This document shows positions 1 through 11,141 of a stretch of 50,280 nt of DNA, one piece after another (the first letter of the stretch is position 1; every line of letters starts with the position of its first letter). Origin of the DNA: Stentor coeruleus (lineage: Eukaryota > Ciliophora > Heterotrichea > Heterotrichida > Stentoridae); assembly GCA_001970955.1 (NCBI GenBank), contig MPUH01000497.1, forward strand, positions 1 to 50,280. Reading direction: 5' to 3'. The notes under the pieces were generated by a model that did no database searches, was not told the DNA's origin, and saw nothing but the letters and a program-made list of their open reading frames with translations. The translations under genes and the position numbers were made by a program.

Positions 1-212
1 TTGCCAATAGAGAAGTTTCCAACAAAGTAATACTAAATAGGCATTACCACACTATTCGTAATTTCAGTCTCTTGAAGACCCCTTCTAGGATTATACATTC
101 TAGGGCGAGCAGCAAGTTTAGAAAATCTCAATTTCAGAGCCACACGTAATTTCACAAATCGAGCACTCTCTCCTTGTAAAGCTAGCAATGCTATAACTAA
201 GAAAACAAACAT
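1..212 (-). CDS. Aspartyl protease, N-terminal part only (runs off the left edge)
   Basis: Only the amino-terminal end of this minus-strand gene is inside the window. It opens with a hydrophobic signal peptide (MFVFLVIALLALQGESA), then a propeptide-like basic stretch, then YYFVGNFSIG, the lead-in to the first catalytic aspartate of pepsin-family proteases. The order and wording match the intact paralogue at 1867-3115 (LQGESA against FQGESS; FVGNFSIG against FSGNFSIG), so the two are tandem duplicates. An in-frame TAG lies at 35-37, but it falls exactly at the end of a 15-nt GTAATGCCTATTTAG that fits the local intron consensus. I therefore read it as spliced rather than as a pseudogene. The catalytic part is not visible, so activity cannot be judged. 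Likely secreted or in the endomembrane system. Confidence 0.7.
33..47 (-). other. 15-nt intron in the partial aspartyl protease
   Basis: Minus strand GTAATGCCTATTTAG. It starts GTA, has TA at positions 9-10 and ends TTTAG, like the other introns here. Removing it removes the only in-frame stop (TAG) and keeps the frame. Confidence 0.7.
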
Positions 213-1866
213 TTATATTTAAATTATCTTATATGTGGCTGATATCAAACAATTTTTTTGGCAAAAAAATGTTTTGAAAAAAAAATTACTACTTCATATG
301 AGTATAATTTTTTTTGTCAAAAGTTTGAGTGATAAAATAAAAGGAGCTTAAAAATAAAAGGCTTTCCACGATATGAGTATTATGAACTCAGGGAAAATTA
401 GGTTTTTTTTTTAATTTTTAGCTATTTCGAGGATTTTTGATTTGGCTGGAATATTTATGATTTTTTTATGCATTTGAAGGCATGGTAGAGTAGCCCTGTA
501 AAATGAATTGATTTGGATTAATAAGGTAAACAATTTTGATTATTTTTAGTGGGTCTTTGAAGCCAAAATTTTTCTTTTTTTCTCCTTTCTTTCATATAGG
601 ATGGATAAACTTTATGCTTTTTTTCGCTGTGATTATGAATCAATTATAATATTTTTTATAGCAGTTCAGTTTAAGTTGCTAAAAATTAGCTTATAGAGCA
701 TTTTTCTTCATCTATATTGATTTCCCTTAAAGCCACTGATAAAAACTGATATGGAAATTATATTAAATATACTTTTAATCTGATTTTTTTATTAAGATTT
801 AGTATTTGCAGCATTTATAGTGTGTTTAATGTAAGAAGTGGAATAAATTTCTTATTTTAATCGCCTACTTTGAAATTTATTCTGATGATTTTATAAATTA
901 AAATTTTACGCCAGAATGATTTTTTATTCAAAACCTTCTAAGCATACTCCTTCCCCCATATACACAAAATATTTGCTTCCTGTAATATTGCTTTAGCCTA
1001 TATTTTGCTTTAACCTATTGTTATTTACCTTAGACAGCAATTACTTTTGATAAAATTTTCTTAATATAAAAAGTTTCATCCTTTAGCAAAATACTAAGAA
1101 TATTGTCTTCCAATATTTGAAATTAACACTAATCAGGATGAGTATTTCAAATTGTATTCAACCTAATTAATTATGTTGCAAAACATTTAGATATGGGAAA
1201 ATGGCCTAAAAACATATAAGGCATGCAACTATCCAGGCTTAATTATTCTAATATTATTGAACTAATCAATACGTCAAAGTAAGGGTCATTATCAGAAATT
1301 ATAACCTCAATAAAAAGAATAAAGAAAATTTGCTTGCCAGGGAAAATCGCACATCATCAAAATAAATCAATACCCTTGGATTCTTATTGTAAGCAATATA
1401 AGTTGAAGTGAAAACGATGATTTAAAGCTAAAAATAAGCAAATCCTACTTTGTAAGAAGTAAAAATAAATAACATAACTATATTCCATATGCTAAAAGAT
1501 TTTATAAGCTAAAGAAAAATTAAATAAGGCATTTTTACTAGAATTAGAAATCCCCCTGAGTAATCATCAGTTTGTTTCTATAATTTTAGTGAGATGAAAT
1601 GATCTTAGAGGTATGCACTTATAATAAATTCAACTTTTTTCTCTAGTGATTTAGCTTTTAAAGGAATATCTTTATTTAATTATATATATTACATTCTAAG
1701 TTTAATCTTTGGTATTTATTTTTCTTTTAAAAAATTACTGGAAGAATTTATGCATGTTTAAGGTAAGATTGTAAACTGATTTAAGTTTATAAATACTAAA
1801 ATCATGAAATACTTTAAGATTGTTCAACACAATTATATTGTAATGCTTGGCCTTAAAACTAATTAA
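213..1866. other. Long AT-rich spacer between the two protease genes
   Basis: About 1.65 kb with stops in all frames. I see no protein similarity, tRNA or rRNA. It holds homopolymer A/T runs and no clear repeat. The part next to 212 is the 5' flank of the partial protease. Confidence 0.6.
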
Positions 1867-3115
1867 CTAAAAGCTAAAAACTAAAACACTAAGAGTAATT
1901 GCTAAGTAGGCCCCTCTTGATGATGGTGAAGGTGCTACTGTTGAAGCCATAACTGCTGGAGCGAAACTGATTTCCATAGTTTCCATGTTATGTATTGTGT
2001 AATATCTACTCAAAAAAGTACCTCCTAATAGCCAATAATCATCTTCTGAATTATATAAATACATATAGCATTCATTAGTTGTAGATTTCTTCCACATATT
2101 ACTTGGGTCTAGTTTTAGCTCAATTCCATTATACTTGAACGACACATATGGCATAGCGTCGATATCTTCACAAGTGCAATACAATGTTTGATCAGTTCTA
2201 ACCTCACAATTATAATCACTATTTTGCATATAGTCAATTATACTATAATAATCATCATTTTGAGCATAAGTTAGAGTTGTTCCGCTGTCAAAAATCACAT
2301 TTCTTTTACTTCCAATTTTAGCACCGTCAATATAAGTATCGATTAAATCACTTCCCCAAAAGCCATCTAGAGTTACAGGTATGGTCACTAATATTTTACC
2401 TGTTGTGCTATATGTATCTAGATCATAACCACCGATTTCAAGATTCGACGATGGGTAGCCTTCCATATTATCTGTTTCATCTAGATCATTTAAATATAGA
2501 CCAAAAATTCTATTCTTTATAATCCCTGCACTTTTAAGACTGTCCATAAATGTTGAATATCCATCACTGATTTCTTTAAAAGCAAATCCAATTAACCCAT
2601 CAATATCCGCATTTTGGCTTGCAAAACCATCATCCCAGGTTGCAACAACAAAGTAAGATAACGCTTCATAGTCATCTCCAATTTTTACAATATCTTTAGA
2701 AAGATCTCCTGAATAGCCAGACCCATCAACATACTAAATAATTTTTACATAGCTTTCAACTTTATAATCTGAATCGCTATATGTTGAAGAAGCACTTGGG
2801 TTATATTGAGCATCAAACGATGCACAAATACCACATCCTTTTTTTTCAACCCATAAATACTATATATTTTTTTACAGAACTTCCTGTATCAATATACAGC
2901 CTAAATTCTTTTGGAGGTGTCCCAATAGAGAAATTCCCAGAAAAATAATACTGAATAGGAATTACAACATCGTTCATGAGATCAGTTTCTTGAATAGATC
3001 TTGTAAGTTTTAGGTTAGAATATTTTGCAGCTTTCATATACTGTTTTCTTAGCTTAACATTAATCGAAGACTCTCCTTGGAAAGAGAGCATAAGCAGAAC
3101 TAGGATAATAATCAT
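1867..3115 (-). CDS. Pepsin-family aspartyl protease, possibly GPI-anchored
   Basis: Removing two introns (2860-2875 and 2734-2748) gives one frame of about 405 residues; a third candidate intron (2951-2965) would make it about 400. Order: signal peptide (MIIILVLLMLSFQGES), short propeptide, IGTPP, first catalytic motif DTGSS (about residue 76), a Cys-rich YLWVEKKGCGICAS segment, a flap-like tyrosine region YYVDGSGYSGD, and second catalytic motif IFDSGTTLTY (aspartate about residue 266). The second site is DSG rather than the pepsin DTG, a form found in many eukaryotic family members. The C-terminus is Ser/Pro-rich (STVAPSPSSRG) followed by a hydrophobic tail (AYLAITLSVLVFSF) with nothing after it, which looks like a GPI-attachment signal. 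Predicted to work at the cell surface or in the endomembrane system. A tandem paralogue lies at 1-212. Substrate is unknown. Confidence 0.88.
2734..2748 (-). other. 15-nt intron in the aspartyl protease
   Basis: Minus strand GTAAAAATTATTTAG. It contains an in-frame TAG; removal joins ESY to YVDGSGYSGD and restores the flap region of the protease. Confidence 0.85.
2860..2875 (-). other. 16-nt intron in the aspartyl protease
   Basis: Minus strand GTAAAAAAATATATAG. It follows the DTGSS codons directly. Removing 16 nt changes frame and yields DTGSSYLWVEKKGCGIC, as expected for the family. Confidence 0.88.
2951..2965 (-). other. Candidate in-frame 15-nt intron with no stop codon
   Basis: Minus strand GTAATTCCTATTCAG, read as VIPIQ if retained. 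It sits at the same place as GTAATGCCTATTTAG in the paralogue (33-47), where the TAG stop makes splicing necessary. It fits the local consensus, so the VIPIQ residues are probably not in the mature protein. Confidence 0.6.
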
Positions 3116-3716
3116 TTATATTTAAAAATTGGAATGTGTGGATATTATGGCTAATAGATAGGGTAAAAACTTGGAGAATGATATGAATAGAATATGTGAT
3201 AATGAAATTTATATATATTTTAAAGGAAAAGAATATTGACTTGATGAATTTTTAAAGGTGGCAAGAATTTTATAAAATCGATATAATAAATTGTATGAAT
3301 ATGTCATAAAATCTGGTTAATCTGTATACATCTTATTAATTTTTTAAAAGACTTTAGCTTACTTGATAAGTGTATATTTGTATTATTTGAATGAGTTTTA
3401 TATTATTGCAATTTATAGGACTTATATTTATAAAGTATGTCAATAAAAATTTTATTAGATTCCATAAACGTTTATTACTAAAGTTTGAATGATTTAAAAG
3501 GTATAAGAAATATCTTGTAAACTTGCTTTATTTTATTAGCTATTACAATCTCATAACTATCTATTATTTAACATATATTTTACCTATAACCTTAAAGATT
3601 ATTACCTCATCATCCTCACTTCACTCACTTTTAATCAATACCAAACCTTCTATCTTCCACAATAAAGCTTTAAACAAACTTAACCACGTCAAACTCTCAA
3701 ACAAATTTCATTTATA
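3116..3716. other. Divergent intergenic region (protease / proteasome subunit)
   Basis: About 600 bp between two divergent gene starts. The last 130 bases before 3717 are rich in C and poor in G on the plus strand, the composition seen upstream of most genes here. It should contain both promoters, but I recognise no specific element. Confidence 0.45.
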
Positions 3717-4319
3717 ATGGATACTCTATTTGGGTTTACAGGGAAAGACTATGTTCTTATCGCAACCGACAGAGCAGCTCAGTTCTCAATAGTTAAACTC
3801 CTCGACTCCGACGATAAAATCACAGAACTTGATGGTAACAAGCTTTTAGCAGCTGGAGGTGATACTGCAGACCGAATAAATTTCAGCGACTTGATGCAAA
3901 AAAATATCCATTTGTACTACTATAGAAACTCTGTCAAGCTCACAACCGAAGCTACAGCCAACTTTGTCCGAACGGTCATTTCAGAAAATCTTAGAAAAAA
4001 ACCATCATTTGCTGACCTTCTTATAGGTGGAGTAGATTCAGAGCCAGCTCTTTATTATCTTGACTACCTTGGGGTTATGCAAAAAGTTAGAAAAGCAGCC
4101 CATGGTCATGCGGGGCATTTCTTGTATGGTCTTATGGACAATTGGTGGAAGCCAGTATTGAATATATAGGACTTAACATTAGAAGAAGGGAAAGAAATTG
4201 CTAGGAAATGTGTCCAGCAAGTACGGACTAGGTTTCTTGTAAACCAGCAGAAATTCATTGTAAAAGTTGTCGACAAGGTAAAATCTAAACAGAATGGCAT
4301 CACCCTTTTAGACATTTAA
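3717..4319 (+). CDS. PSMB2: 20S proteasome subunit beta-4 (PSMB2/Pre1 type)
   Basis: A 195-residue protein after removal of one intron (4155-4169), close to the usual length of about 200. It begins MDTLFGFTGKDYVLIATDR without the propeptide and N-terminal catalytic threonine of active beta subunits, as expected for structural beta-4. Recognisable family stretches are QKNIHLYYYRNS, LTTEATANFVR, the GGVD..PALYYLDYLG segment and AAHGHAGHFLYGLMD. After the intron it continues DLTLEEGKEIARKC and VKVVDK..GITLLDI, matching the C-terminal helix and strand of the family. It forms part of the inner beta ring of the 26S proteasome in cytosol and nucleus. The stop lies inside a 50-nt tandem duplication (4307-4407), so the 3' end may be an assembly product, but the first stop is reached in either arrangement. 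Confidence 0.93.
4155..4169 (+). other. 15-nt intron in PSMB2
   Basis: GTATTGAATATATAG. It contains an in-frame stop if retained; removal joins NWWKP to DLTLEEGKEIARK and completes the proteasome fold. Confidence 0.92.
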
Positions 4320-4407
4320 TAGTTAATTTTAGTACTAGGATAAATACATTCTAAAATTTAGACATTTAATAGTTAATTTTAGTACTAGGATAAATACATT
4401 CTAAAAT
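4307..4407. repeat. 50-nt tandem duplication without N
   Basis: Two identical head-to-tail copies (4307-4356 and 4357-4407), starting at the last codons of PSMB2 and running into its 3' flank. It resembles the duplicated ends found at the single-N joins, so it may be an unmerged contig overlap. Confidence 0.85.
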
Positions 4408-4572
4408 CCCACAAAACATATCTTTTATATTCATAAAAATTTATAATCTCTAGTATGTAAACCTTGCATAATTTCGCAAGCGCAAAAACTGTTTCCAGCA
4501 TTTTAAATTGAAAAAAAAATTTAAACTTATTGTAAAATATCATCCTCATTGCTTTAATTAAAACATATTATC

Positions 4573-7500
4573 CTAAGGATTATTAGCATTTAACTCATCA
4601 GTTAGTGCTTTGATTTTACCTTCATAAAGGCTAATAGTCCCTGCCATTCTATCATTGTTAAGACTTTTCTGGCTTTGAAGTTGTTCACTAACATAAGTAT
4701 ACTCCCTATAAACTACTTCATAGTCACTAGTGAGTTCATTAAATTTATCACTAAGAATTTTATACTTTTTCTTATATTTCTTAATTTTATTCTCTTCATT
4801 TTCATACATCATCCCAATTTTTCTAAGTTTTTCCTCTAATAATCCTATAACCCCTTCTTGACTTTTAAGTTTTTCTATCAAATTTTCCACTTGAGATATA
4901 TAGTTTTGTGTATATGACCCAATTAAATTTTGAGCCTGTTCAGTTATTGAACAAGATTTTTCTATAGATTTCTGTTTTGACTTAAGATGTTTAATAGATT
5001 TTAATAATTTTTTTGAAGGTATAGATGACTGCTCTATTAGCTCAGTAAGTTTTATTATTTGTGACGATTGGTCTTCAGTTTGTTTTTGAAGTGATAAATT
5101 CGTAGACTTAAAGTTTTCTAGTTCTTGATGCAATTCACTGATTTTTTGTAAAGATTCATTAAAAGATTTTGAATGAGCTATTATAGAATTTTTATATTGC
5201 ATTAGTTCTTCATGGTTAATTTTTAAAGTATTTTCTAAATCAGCACATTTTTTCACTAACTCAATTTTCTCTATATCCACTTCATCTAAAAGTTCTTTTC
5301 CCCCTTTTTCTTGGCTTTTGATTCTATCTTTAAGCCTACAATAATTAGCTTCTAATATTTCAAAAGCATCAATTACAGTCATATCTCTAGCATTCAATAC
5401 AGGTTTTTCATCTAAAGTTTCATCTTGACATAAAATTTCTCTGATTTTTTCTATATAAATTTTAGATAAAAACAAATTCTCAACATCAATAAGGCTTTTT
5501 TTACGTTTATGGATATATTTTGGTGTTACACTTATTGTAATAACCTGAGAAATTTCTGTTTGTCTTTCTTTAAACTGTTGCTCATAATTACTATGCAAAC
5601 TATCATCTTCACCGAAAACAAATTTACCACTTTCTTCTCTATCAATAAAAGATTTAGGTGAAATCATATCTTTTTTCTTATCATATTCTACAAGGAATTT
5701 ATTAGTTTCTTTTAGGCTTGTAACTTTTCTAGTCATTCTTTTTATTTTCCTCATAAGCTTAGAATTACTTTCTGAAAAACTTTCTACTGTTTGTTGTAAA
5801 CTTTCAATTTAATTTTCCTCATAAGCTTAGAATTACTTTCTGAAAAACTTTCTACTGTTTGTTGTAAACTTTCAATTTCCTGGTTTTTTCCTTGTAGTTT
5901 ATCATTTAAAGATGTATTTTCTTCTTCGATGAATTTTGAGTTTTCTTCTAAAACTTCAAGTTGTTTAATTTTCTCCTCAAGATTTCTGCATTTTTTTAAC
6001 AGTTCTTCATTTGTAATTTGCATAAGATCTTGAGACTGTCTAAGGGATTCGATTTCTTTGGTTTTTTCATTTAGCTTTTCTGTGATTTCTGATATTTTTT
6101 CATCACTTTTGGGCATTTTTGGGAATGTTTGTGACATAGTTGCCGACCCTTCAAAACTGCTTTGGCTTTTGCATACTGAAATTTCATCTTTATGTGTTTT
6201 GACCATAATTTCTATAATCCTTTCAAGTTCTTCTTTGTGTTTTTCAAGTTTACAGGATTTTTCATCTAATTCTTTTATTTTGCTTTCAGCTTGTTGTAAT
6301 TTCCTATGTTTATCCCCAGCAAGAGTTGTGATTTCAATTTTTTCTAATGATAGAAACTCTAAATCTGATACTAATTTCGTGTTTTTTGTATTAAGTTCAT
6401 ATATGATTTTTGCATTTTCAAATTGGGTCCTTTCATTTTCTTGTATTTTTAATATAAGGTCTGTGTTTTCATTAGCAAGAGATGATAGCTGGGTTTGAGA
6501 TTTTTCTAGTTTTTCAAGTTCGGATATCAGGTGAATGTTTTCGTTAGAAAGTTTTGATAATTCCTTTTGATTTATGTGGAAATCTTTTAGCTTTTCTATA
6601 AGAGTAGCATTTTCAGCGATTGCAATATTGAATTTGTTTTTGTAGTTTTCAAGCTCTTCAAGTTTCGATTTAAGATCCGCATTTTCTTTTGTAATCATTG
6701 ATACTTTGTTTTGATTTTCTTTCATTTCTTCAAGTCTCGCTAATAATTTCGCGTTTTCACTTGAAATCATAGACATTTTATATTGATACCCCTCCATCTC
6801 TTCAAGTTTTTCTACCAAAATCGCGTTTTCATTTTTAACCACATCGAACTGTTCAACAATTTTCAAACAAAATTCATATTTTTCCAAAAACTCCTGATTT
6901 TTCTTAACCAACTCCATATTTTCCTCATCTTTCTCACTGATTTGACAATTGAGCTCCTCAACCAAAACAATCAACTCCTCATTCCTCTGATCAACTTTTT
7001 TCTCCATAACTTTTTTCACAAAACCTTTCAAATACTTAATTCTCTCATCAAAAACATGTAATTTTCTATTAACCATATCTTCAATATCAAAAGCTACAGA
7101 ATATATAAATTTATCAAATTCTTCTAATCCACACCTAAAATTTTCAGCATTTTTACATTCAATATTAATTTTCTTTTTCAATACTTTATTTTCTTTATTC
7201 AAACCTATATAAACTTCAGAAATATTCTCATTTTTATCACATATTTTTGCAAAAATTTCTATAGCTTGTTCAAAAGCTTGAATTTTATCTAAAAATACCT
7301 GTAAAATTTTTTTGCTTTCAAAATTAGGCAATTTCGCTACCTGATCTCTAGCAAAATTCATACTTTCAATAGCCATTCTCATATTTATAATCATTGCAGT
7401 TTTGTTTTCTGATCTTTCTTGTAAGACAATCCTTTCATGAAGTGTTTCTTCGTATTTCATTTGTAAGTTTTTATAGTTTGTATTAGAAGTTATGAAGTTT

Positions 7501-8294
7501 TGTTTTAGTTTTTGACATAGATTTTCAAGGTTTTGTATTTTCACATCATTTTTTGCCAGTTTGTGGTTGAGTGATTCTGTGAATTTTAAGATTTGGAAAA
7601 AAAACTTGTCTTGATAGTTTTTCAGTTTTCCTTGAGATATTAAAATAGATCCTTGACAATTTTTTAGATTGTGTTTGAGCATTTGGATTACTGAATCTTC
7701 GATATTATCTATAGCTAAACGACTTTCTTTATATGTTTGTTCTATTTTTAAACTCATAAGATTGTTTTCTTCTTGTAATGCTTTATTAGAATTTTCTAAA
7801 TCCTCTAAAGTTGAGGCATAGTTTATTTGCTTGATTTCTTGAAAAAAATTGTTTATATTTTTATCGAATGAAGTTTTGATATCTATGTGAGAGTTTGGGA
7901 TTAGTTCTTGTGAACTATCATTGCTTTCATTACTTTCATTAAGTTCAATTATGTTTGAAAAGTTTTTGTTGTATCCAAGGAGTGATGGATGGAAACTATT
8001 TTGAAGTGGGTCTTCATCTTCGACTGAGAAGAAAATCTTTTCTTGGCTCGGTGATGTAACTTCAGTTTTAATATATTTAGGGCTTAGTATAGCATATCTT
8101 AACTGCTTTAGTTCATCTAATGATTTTGAAGTAGCATCGAAAGATTCAGATGATATTTCGTTTTCCATAATCCTATCGGAAAGATGGTTTAATCGCATAT
8201 GCATTTTATCGAGCATTAGAACTTTTTTTTCTTTAACCTCTTCTTCACGGTCTCCAAAAATTTCTTCACCTTGATTAGTGAAATGTTTTTCCAT
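4573..8294 (-). CDS. Long coiled-coil protein, split by a 68-nt duplication
   Basis: Two adjacent same-strand frames (8294 to 5784, 836 residues; 5754 to 4573, about 393 residues) belong to one gene. The upstream frame ends ...SNSKLMRKIK and then shifts; the downstream frame begins again with MRKIKRMTRKV. Between them lies a 67-nt direct repeat with a one-base spacer (5744-5878). Removing one 68-nt unit leaves 3654 nt, exactly 1218 codons, so one protein of about 1217 residues is restored. It is almost wholly predicted coiled coil, rich in Glu, Lys, Leu, Asn and Gln, with no membrane segment. Residues 489-632 hold six 24-residue repeats starting ENxxL (6399-6830). Coiled coils of this size in ciliates are often cytoskeletal, basal-body or cortical, but I recognise no family. 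A real frameshift mutation remains possible. Confidence 0.82.
5744..5878. repeat. 67-nt direct repeat that breaks the coiled-coil gene
   Basis: Copies at 5744-5810 and 5812-5878 are identical and separated by a single A. The 68-nt period shifts the frame. Single-N joins elsewhere in the window have the same copy-one base-copy layout, which suggests a join whose gap base was filled in. Confidence 0.9.
6399..6830 (-). repeat. Six 24-residue (72-nt) repeats inside the coiled-coil gene
   Basis: On the minus strand the units begin ENAILVEKLEEMEGY, ENAKLLARLEEMKEN, ENADLKSKLEELENY, ENATLIEKLKDFHIN, ENIHLISELEKLEKS and ENTDLILKIQENERT. Their starts are spaced exactly 72 nt apart. The copies have diverged, so this is old internal duplication rather than an assembly effect. 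Confidence 0.85.
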
Positions 8295-8468
8295 AGTATT
8301 ATATAAATTGAGGTTTTAAGTTAGACTCTGTAAAATAATTTTATGGTTTTATAAAACTTTTGATATCACACACATACATTAATTACATCATCAATCTTAA
8401 TATCACAATTAAAAATCCTAACTAAAAAGTTTAAAACAACTCAAAAAATCATAAAATCCTAATATAAA

Positions 8469-11014
8469 ATGTTCCCAGTAGGTCTTTATCCTGGATCATT
8501 TGAGAACCTCTACATGAATTCTGACTTTTCACAACTTCCACATCTTAGAAGACCTCATTATCAAACAGAAATCGAAGAAAGCACTTCACATAAAGCCCCA
8601 GCCTACGATCCAAAGCTTTTTACTGAAAGTTTTCCAAGACCAATACCAAGTCAATTTGAAGTCCCTATAGAATTCACCCCATTAGGTCAGCTTCAGCCTC
8701 TTCCTGATAGTTTATTTACAATACGTGAACAAGGTCTTTCTAATCCAAGGATATTAAGAATGACAATGAATACTGTGCCAATACTTTCTGGAACTATAAA
8801 TAATCTTGGACTTCCATTTGCTGCTGTATGGCAACCTGCAGCTGATTTAGATCCAAATGATGATCAAATTCAAACAATCCCATATGCTCCATATAGATGT
8901 GCATCATGTTATGCTTATATAAATTCTTTTTTTACATTTGTTAACTATGATCAAAAGTTTGTGTGTAATATTTGTGGGAATTCTCAAGTCTCACCAGAAA
9001 TTTATAGTAGTGATAGGGCAATAGGATTGAGGTTTTAAAAGGAACATATGATTTTGAAGCACCTAAAGATTACTCTAATCGACAAACTCAGATACCACTT
9101 TATTTGTTTTGTATTGATGTGACTCCAATAGCTCAAGAATTAGGATTACTTCAACAAGTTTTAGCTTCAGTAAGAGCTGTTCTTGATTCTCTTCCATACC
9201 CTGAAAGAACTTTAATTGGGTTTTTAACATACGATGCATTTTTGCAAATTTTCAAAATCACTAATACAGGAGATTTAACAGAAGTTATTATGACAGATAT
9301 AGACGATCCTTTTATTCCAGAACCAGTTGAAGGTTTCTGTTATAACGCCCTATCAGACCGTGAAAAACTTGACCAAATCCTAGAAAAACTATCAACCTTA
9401 ACTTTTACCACATCTGCGAAATACTCTTTATCAACAGGGGCAATCTTAACCGCATTAAAAGACTCAATGCTAAAATCTCGAGGTGGACGAGTTATAATCT
9501 TCACATCTCAATTAGGGACAATGGGAAAGTTTTCCCTTCCTTTATCTCAAGATAAAAAACCTCATCATTCAGAAGCAGAAAAAGCTTATCTTCCAGATGA
9601 AAACTATCTTCTTTTAGCCCAAGCTTGTTGTGAAGAAGATATTTGTGTTGATATTTTTGTCTGTACAAATGTTACAGTTGGTCTTAGATCTTTAGGAATT
9701 TTATGTAGTCAAACAGGTGGTGATTTATATTATTTCCCATCATATAAATCAGAAATTGATGGAGAAAGACTTTATTATTATATTGCAAGACTATTAACAA
9801 GGACTCAATATTCACAAATTACAATGCGAGTAAGATGTAGTAATGGGATTTCTGTTGATTATTATATTGGGAAATATAAAAGAAAAAGCCCTGTTGAAAT
9901 GGATACAGCATGTATTGATAGTGATAAAAGTTTTGTGATTGTATTAAAACATGATGAGAAATTAGTTGATGATAAAGAATATTATATACAATGTGCTATG
10001 CTTTTTAGTAATTATCAAGGGAAAAGGATGATAAGGATTAGTAATGGGAAGATTGTAGCGACAAAAAATGTTCAAAATGTTATAAACAATGCGGATATTG
10101 ATGCTTCAGCTAATGCTGTGATGAGAATTGGTGTACATTCGTTGTTTGAGAAGTTTTTTGTTTCTGTAAGGGAAAGTTTACATAATTCACTTGTAAATTT
10201 ACTTAGTGCTTTTAGAGGGATTAAAAATGATTTTAATTTTTCAAAACTTTGTATCCCAGAAACTTTGAAATACCTTCCACTTTATATTAGTTGTTGCTTA
10301 AAACTACCTGCACTAACAATTTCTGCTGCTTCTATTGAATCAAGATGTTTTTCAATACATGCAATTCTCTCAATGTCAGTGTATTTTTCTCGTATGCTTC
10401 TTTACCCCCGTGTATATTCTTTACATGATTTATTTACTCAAAATTTTAATCCTGGTACATATAATGAACGTGGATATATAACATTACCTAAAGTTATTCC
10501 ATGCTATTTTCAATGCTTGAAATCAGAAGGTATTTATCTTATAAATAATGGAGAAATAATGCTTTTTTATATAGGCAAAAATGTTGATTTAGAGATACTT
10601 AGTAGTATTTGGGATACCACATCTTTTGAAGACCTTTCAAATACAAATGAAAATTGGATTTTATGTGAAAAAGATAATGAATATAGTCAAAGGATTATGT
10701 CGATAATCGAAGAAATCAGAAGGAGAAATCCTGGGGTTTGTACGGCGATATATTATTATTTTGAAGGGCAAAATCAGAATTATATGCTAAAAAGGCTTAT
10801 GGCTGAAGATGCTTATGGAAGTGAGATTTCATATAGTGATTTTCTAACAAGAATTCATAAAANTACGGCGATATATTATTATTTTGAAGGGCAAAATCAG
10901 AATTATATGCTAAAAAGGCTCATGGCTGAAGATGCTTATGGAAGTGAGATTTCATATAGTGATTTTCTAACAAGAATTCATAAAACAGTAATGAATAAAC
11001 TAACTTCTGATTAA
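8469..11014 (+). CDS. SEC24: COPII coat subunit Sec24
   Basis: Order of domains: short N-terminus with IPSQFEVPIEFTPLG; the Sec23/24 zinc finger (CASC ... CNICG); the trunk (PLYLFCIDVTPIAQELG ... LIGFLTYD); beta-sandwich and helical regions (LYPRVYSLHDLF); and the gelsolin-like C-terminus ending SYSDFLTRIHK. Sec24 binds cargo in the inner COPII coat on ER exit sites. Two defects are visible. First, the zinc-finger part (to about 9035) and the trunk part (from about 9030) are in different frames and meet at a TTTTAAAA run (9033-9040); one extra base there would give RFLKGTYDFEAP, and no 15-16 nt intron explains the shift. Second, 41 residues are repeated around the N at 10863, clearly a contig overlap. 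With both corrected the protein is about 807 residues. The zinc-finger frame alone would end at 9038. Confidence 0.9.
10741..10985. repeat. 122-nt duplicated contig ends around N at 10863
   Basis: Copies 10741-10862 and 10864-10985 differ at one position (T at 10798, C at 10921). The copy is in frame and adds 41 residues to Sec24. Best explained as two overlapping contigs placed end to end. Confidence 0.93.
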
Positions 11015-11141
11015 TAAACAGTAACTTTCAGATTAAAAATATTTTTTTTAGTCTGAAATCTTATATAATCCACTCATATTTACATATAATTTTTAACTTC
11101 TAAACCAAATTCACCTTATAAATTCCTAACTAATTTCAATA

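Noticed and set aside
33..47. TAG as a reassigned glutamine codon (as in Paramecium or Tetrahymena)
   Set aside because: The Q-position TAG is the 3' end of a consensus intron. Elsewhere TAA, TAG and TGA all terminate genes cleanly and glutamine is CAA/CAG.
3523..3716. Open stretch directly upstream of PSMB2
   Set aside because: No ATG start, composition of the C-rich leader, no family.
6058..7061. Open frames on the plus strand opposite the coiled-coil gene
   Set aside because: Phe/Ser/Leu-rich mirror images of Glu/Lys-rich coiled coil; antisense shadows.
9020..9050. Programmed ribosomal frameshift in Sec24
   Set aside because: The needed shift is -1 at AGG TTT TAA, which is not a slippery heptamer. 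A lost base in the T/A run is simpler.
10741..10985. Internal tandem repeat domain in Sec24
   Set aside because: The copy is split by N and has the layout of the other contig-overlap artefacts.
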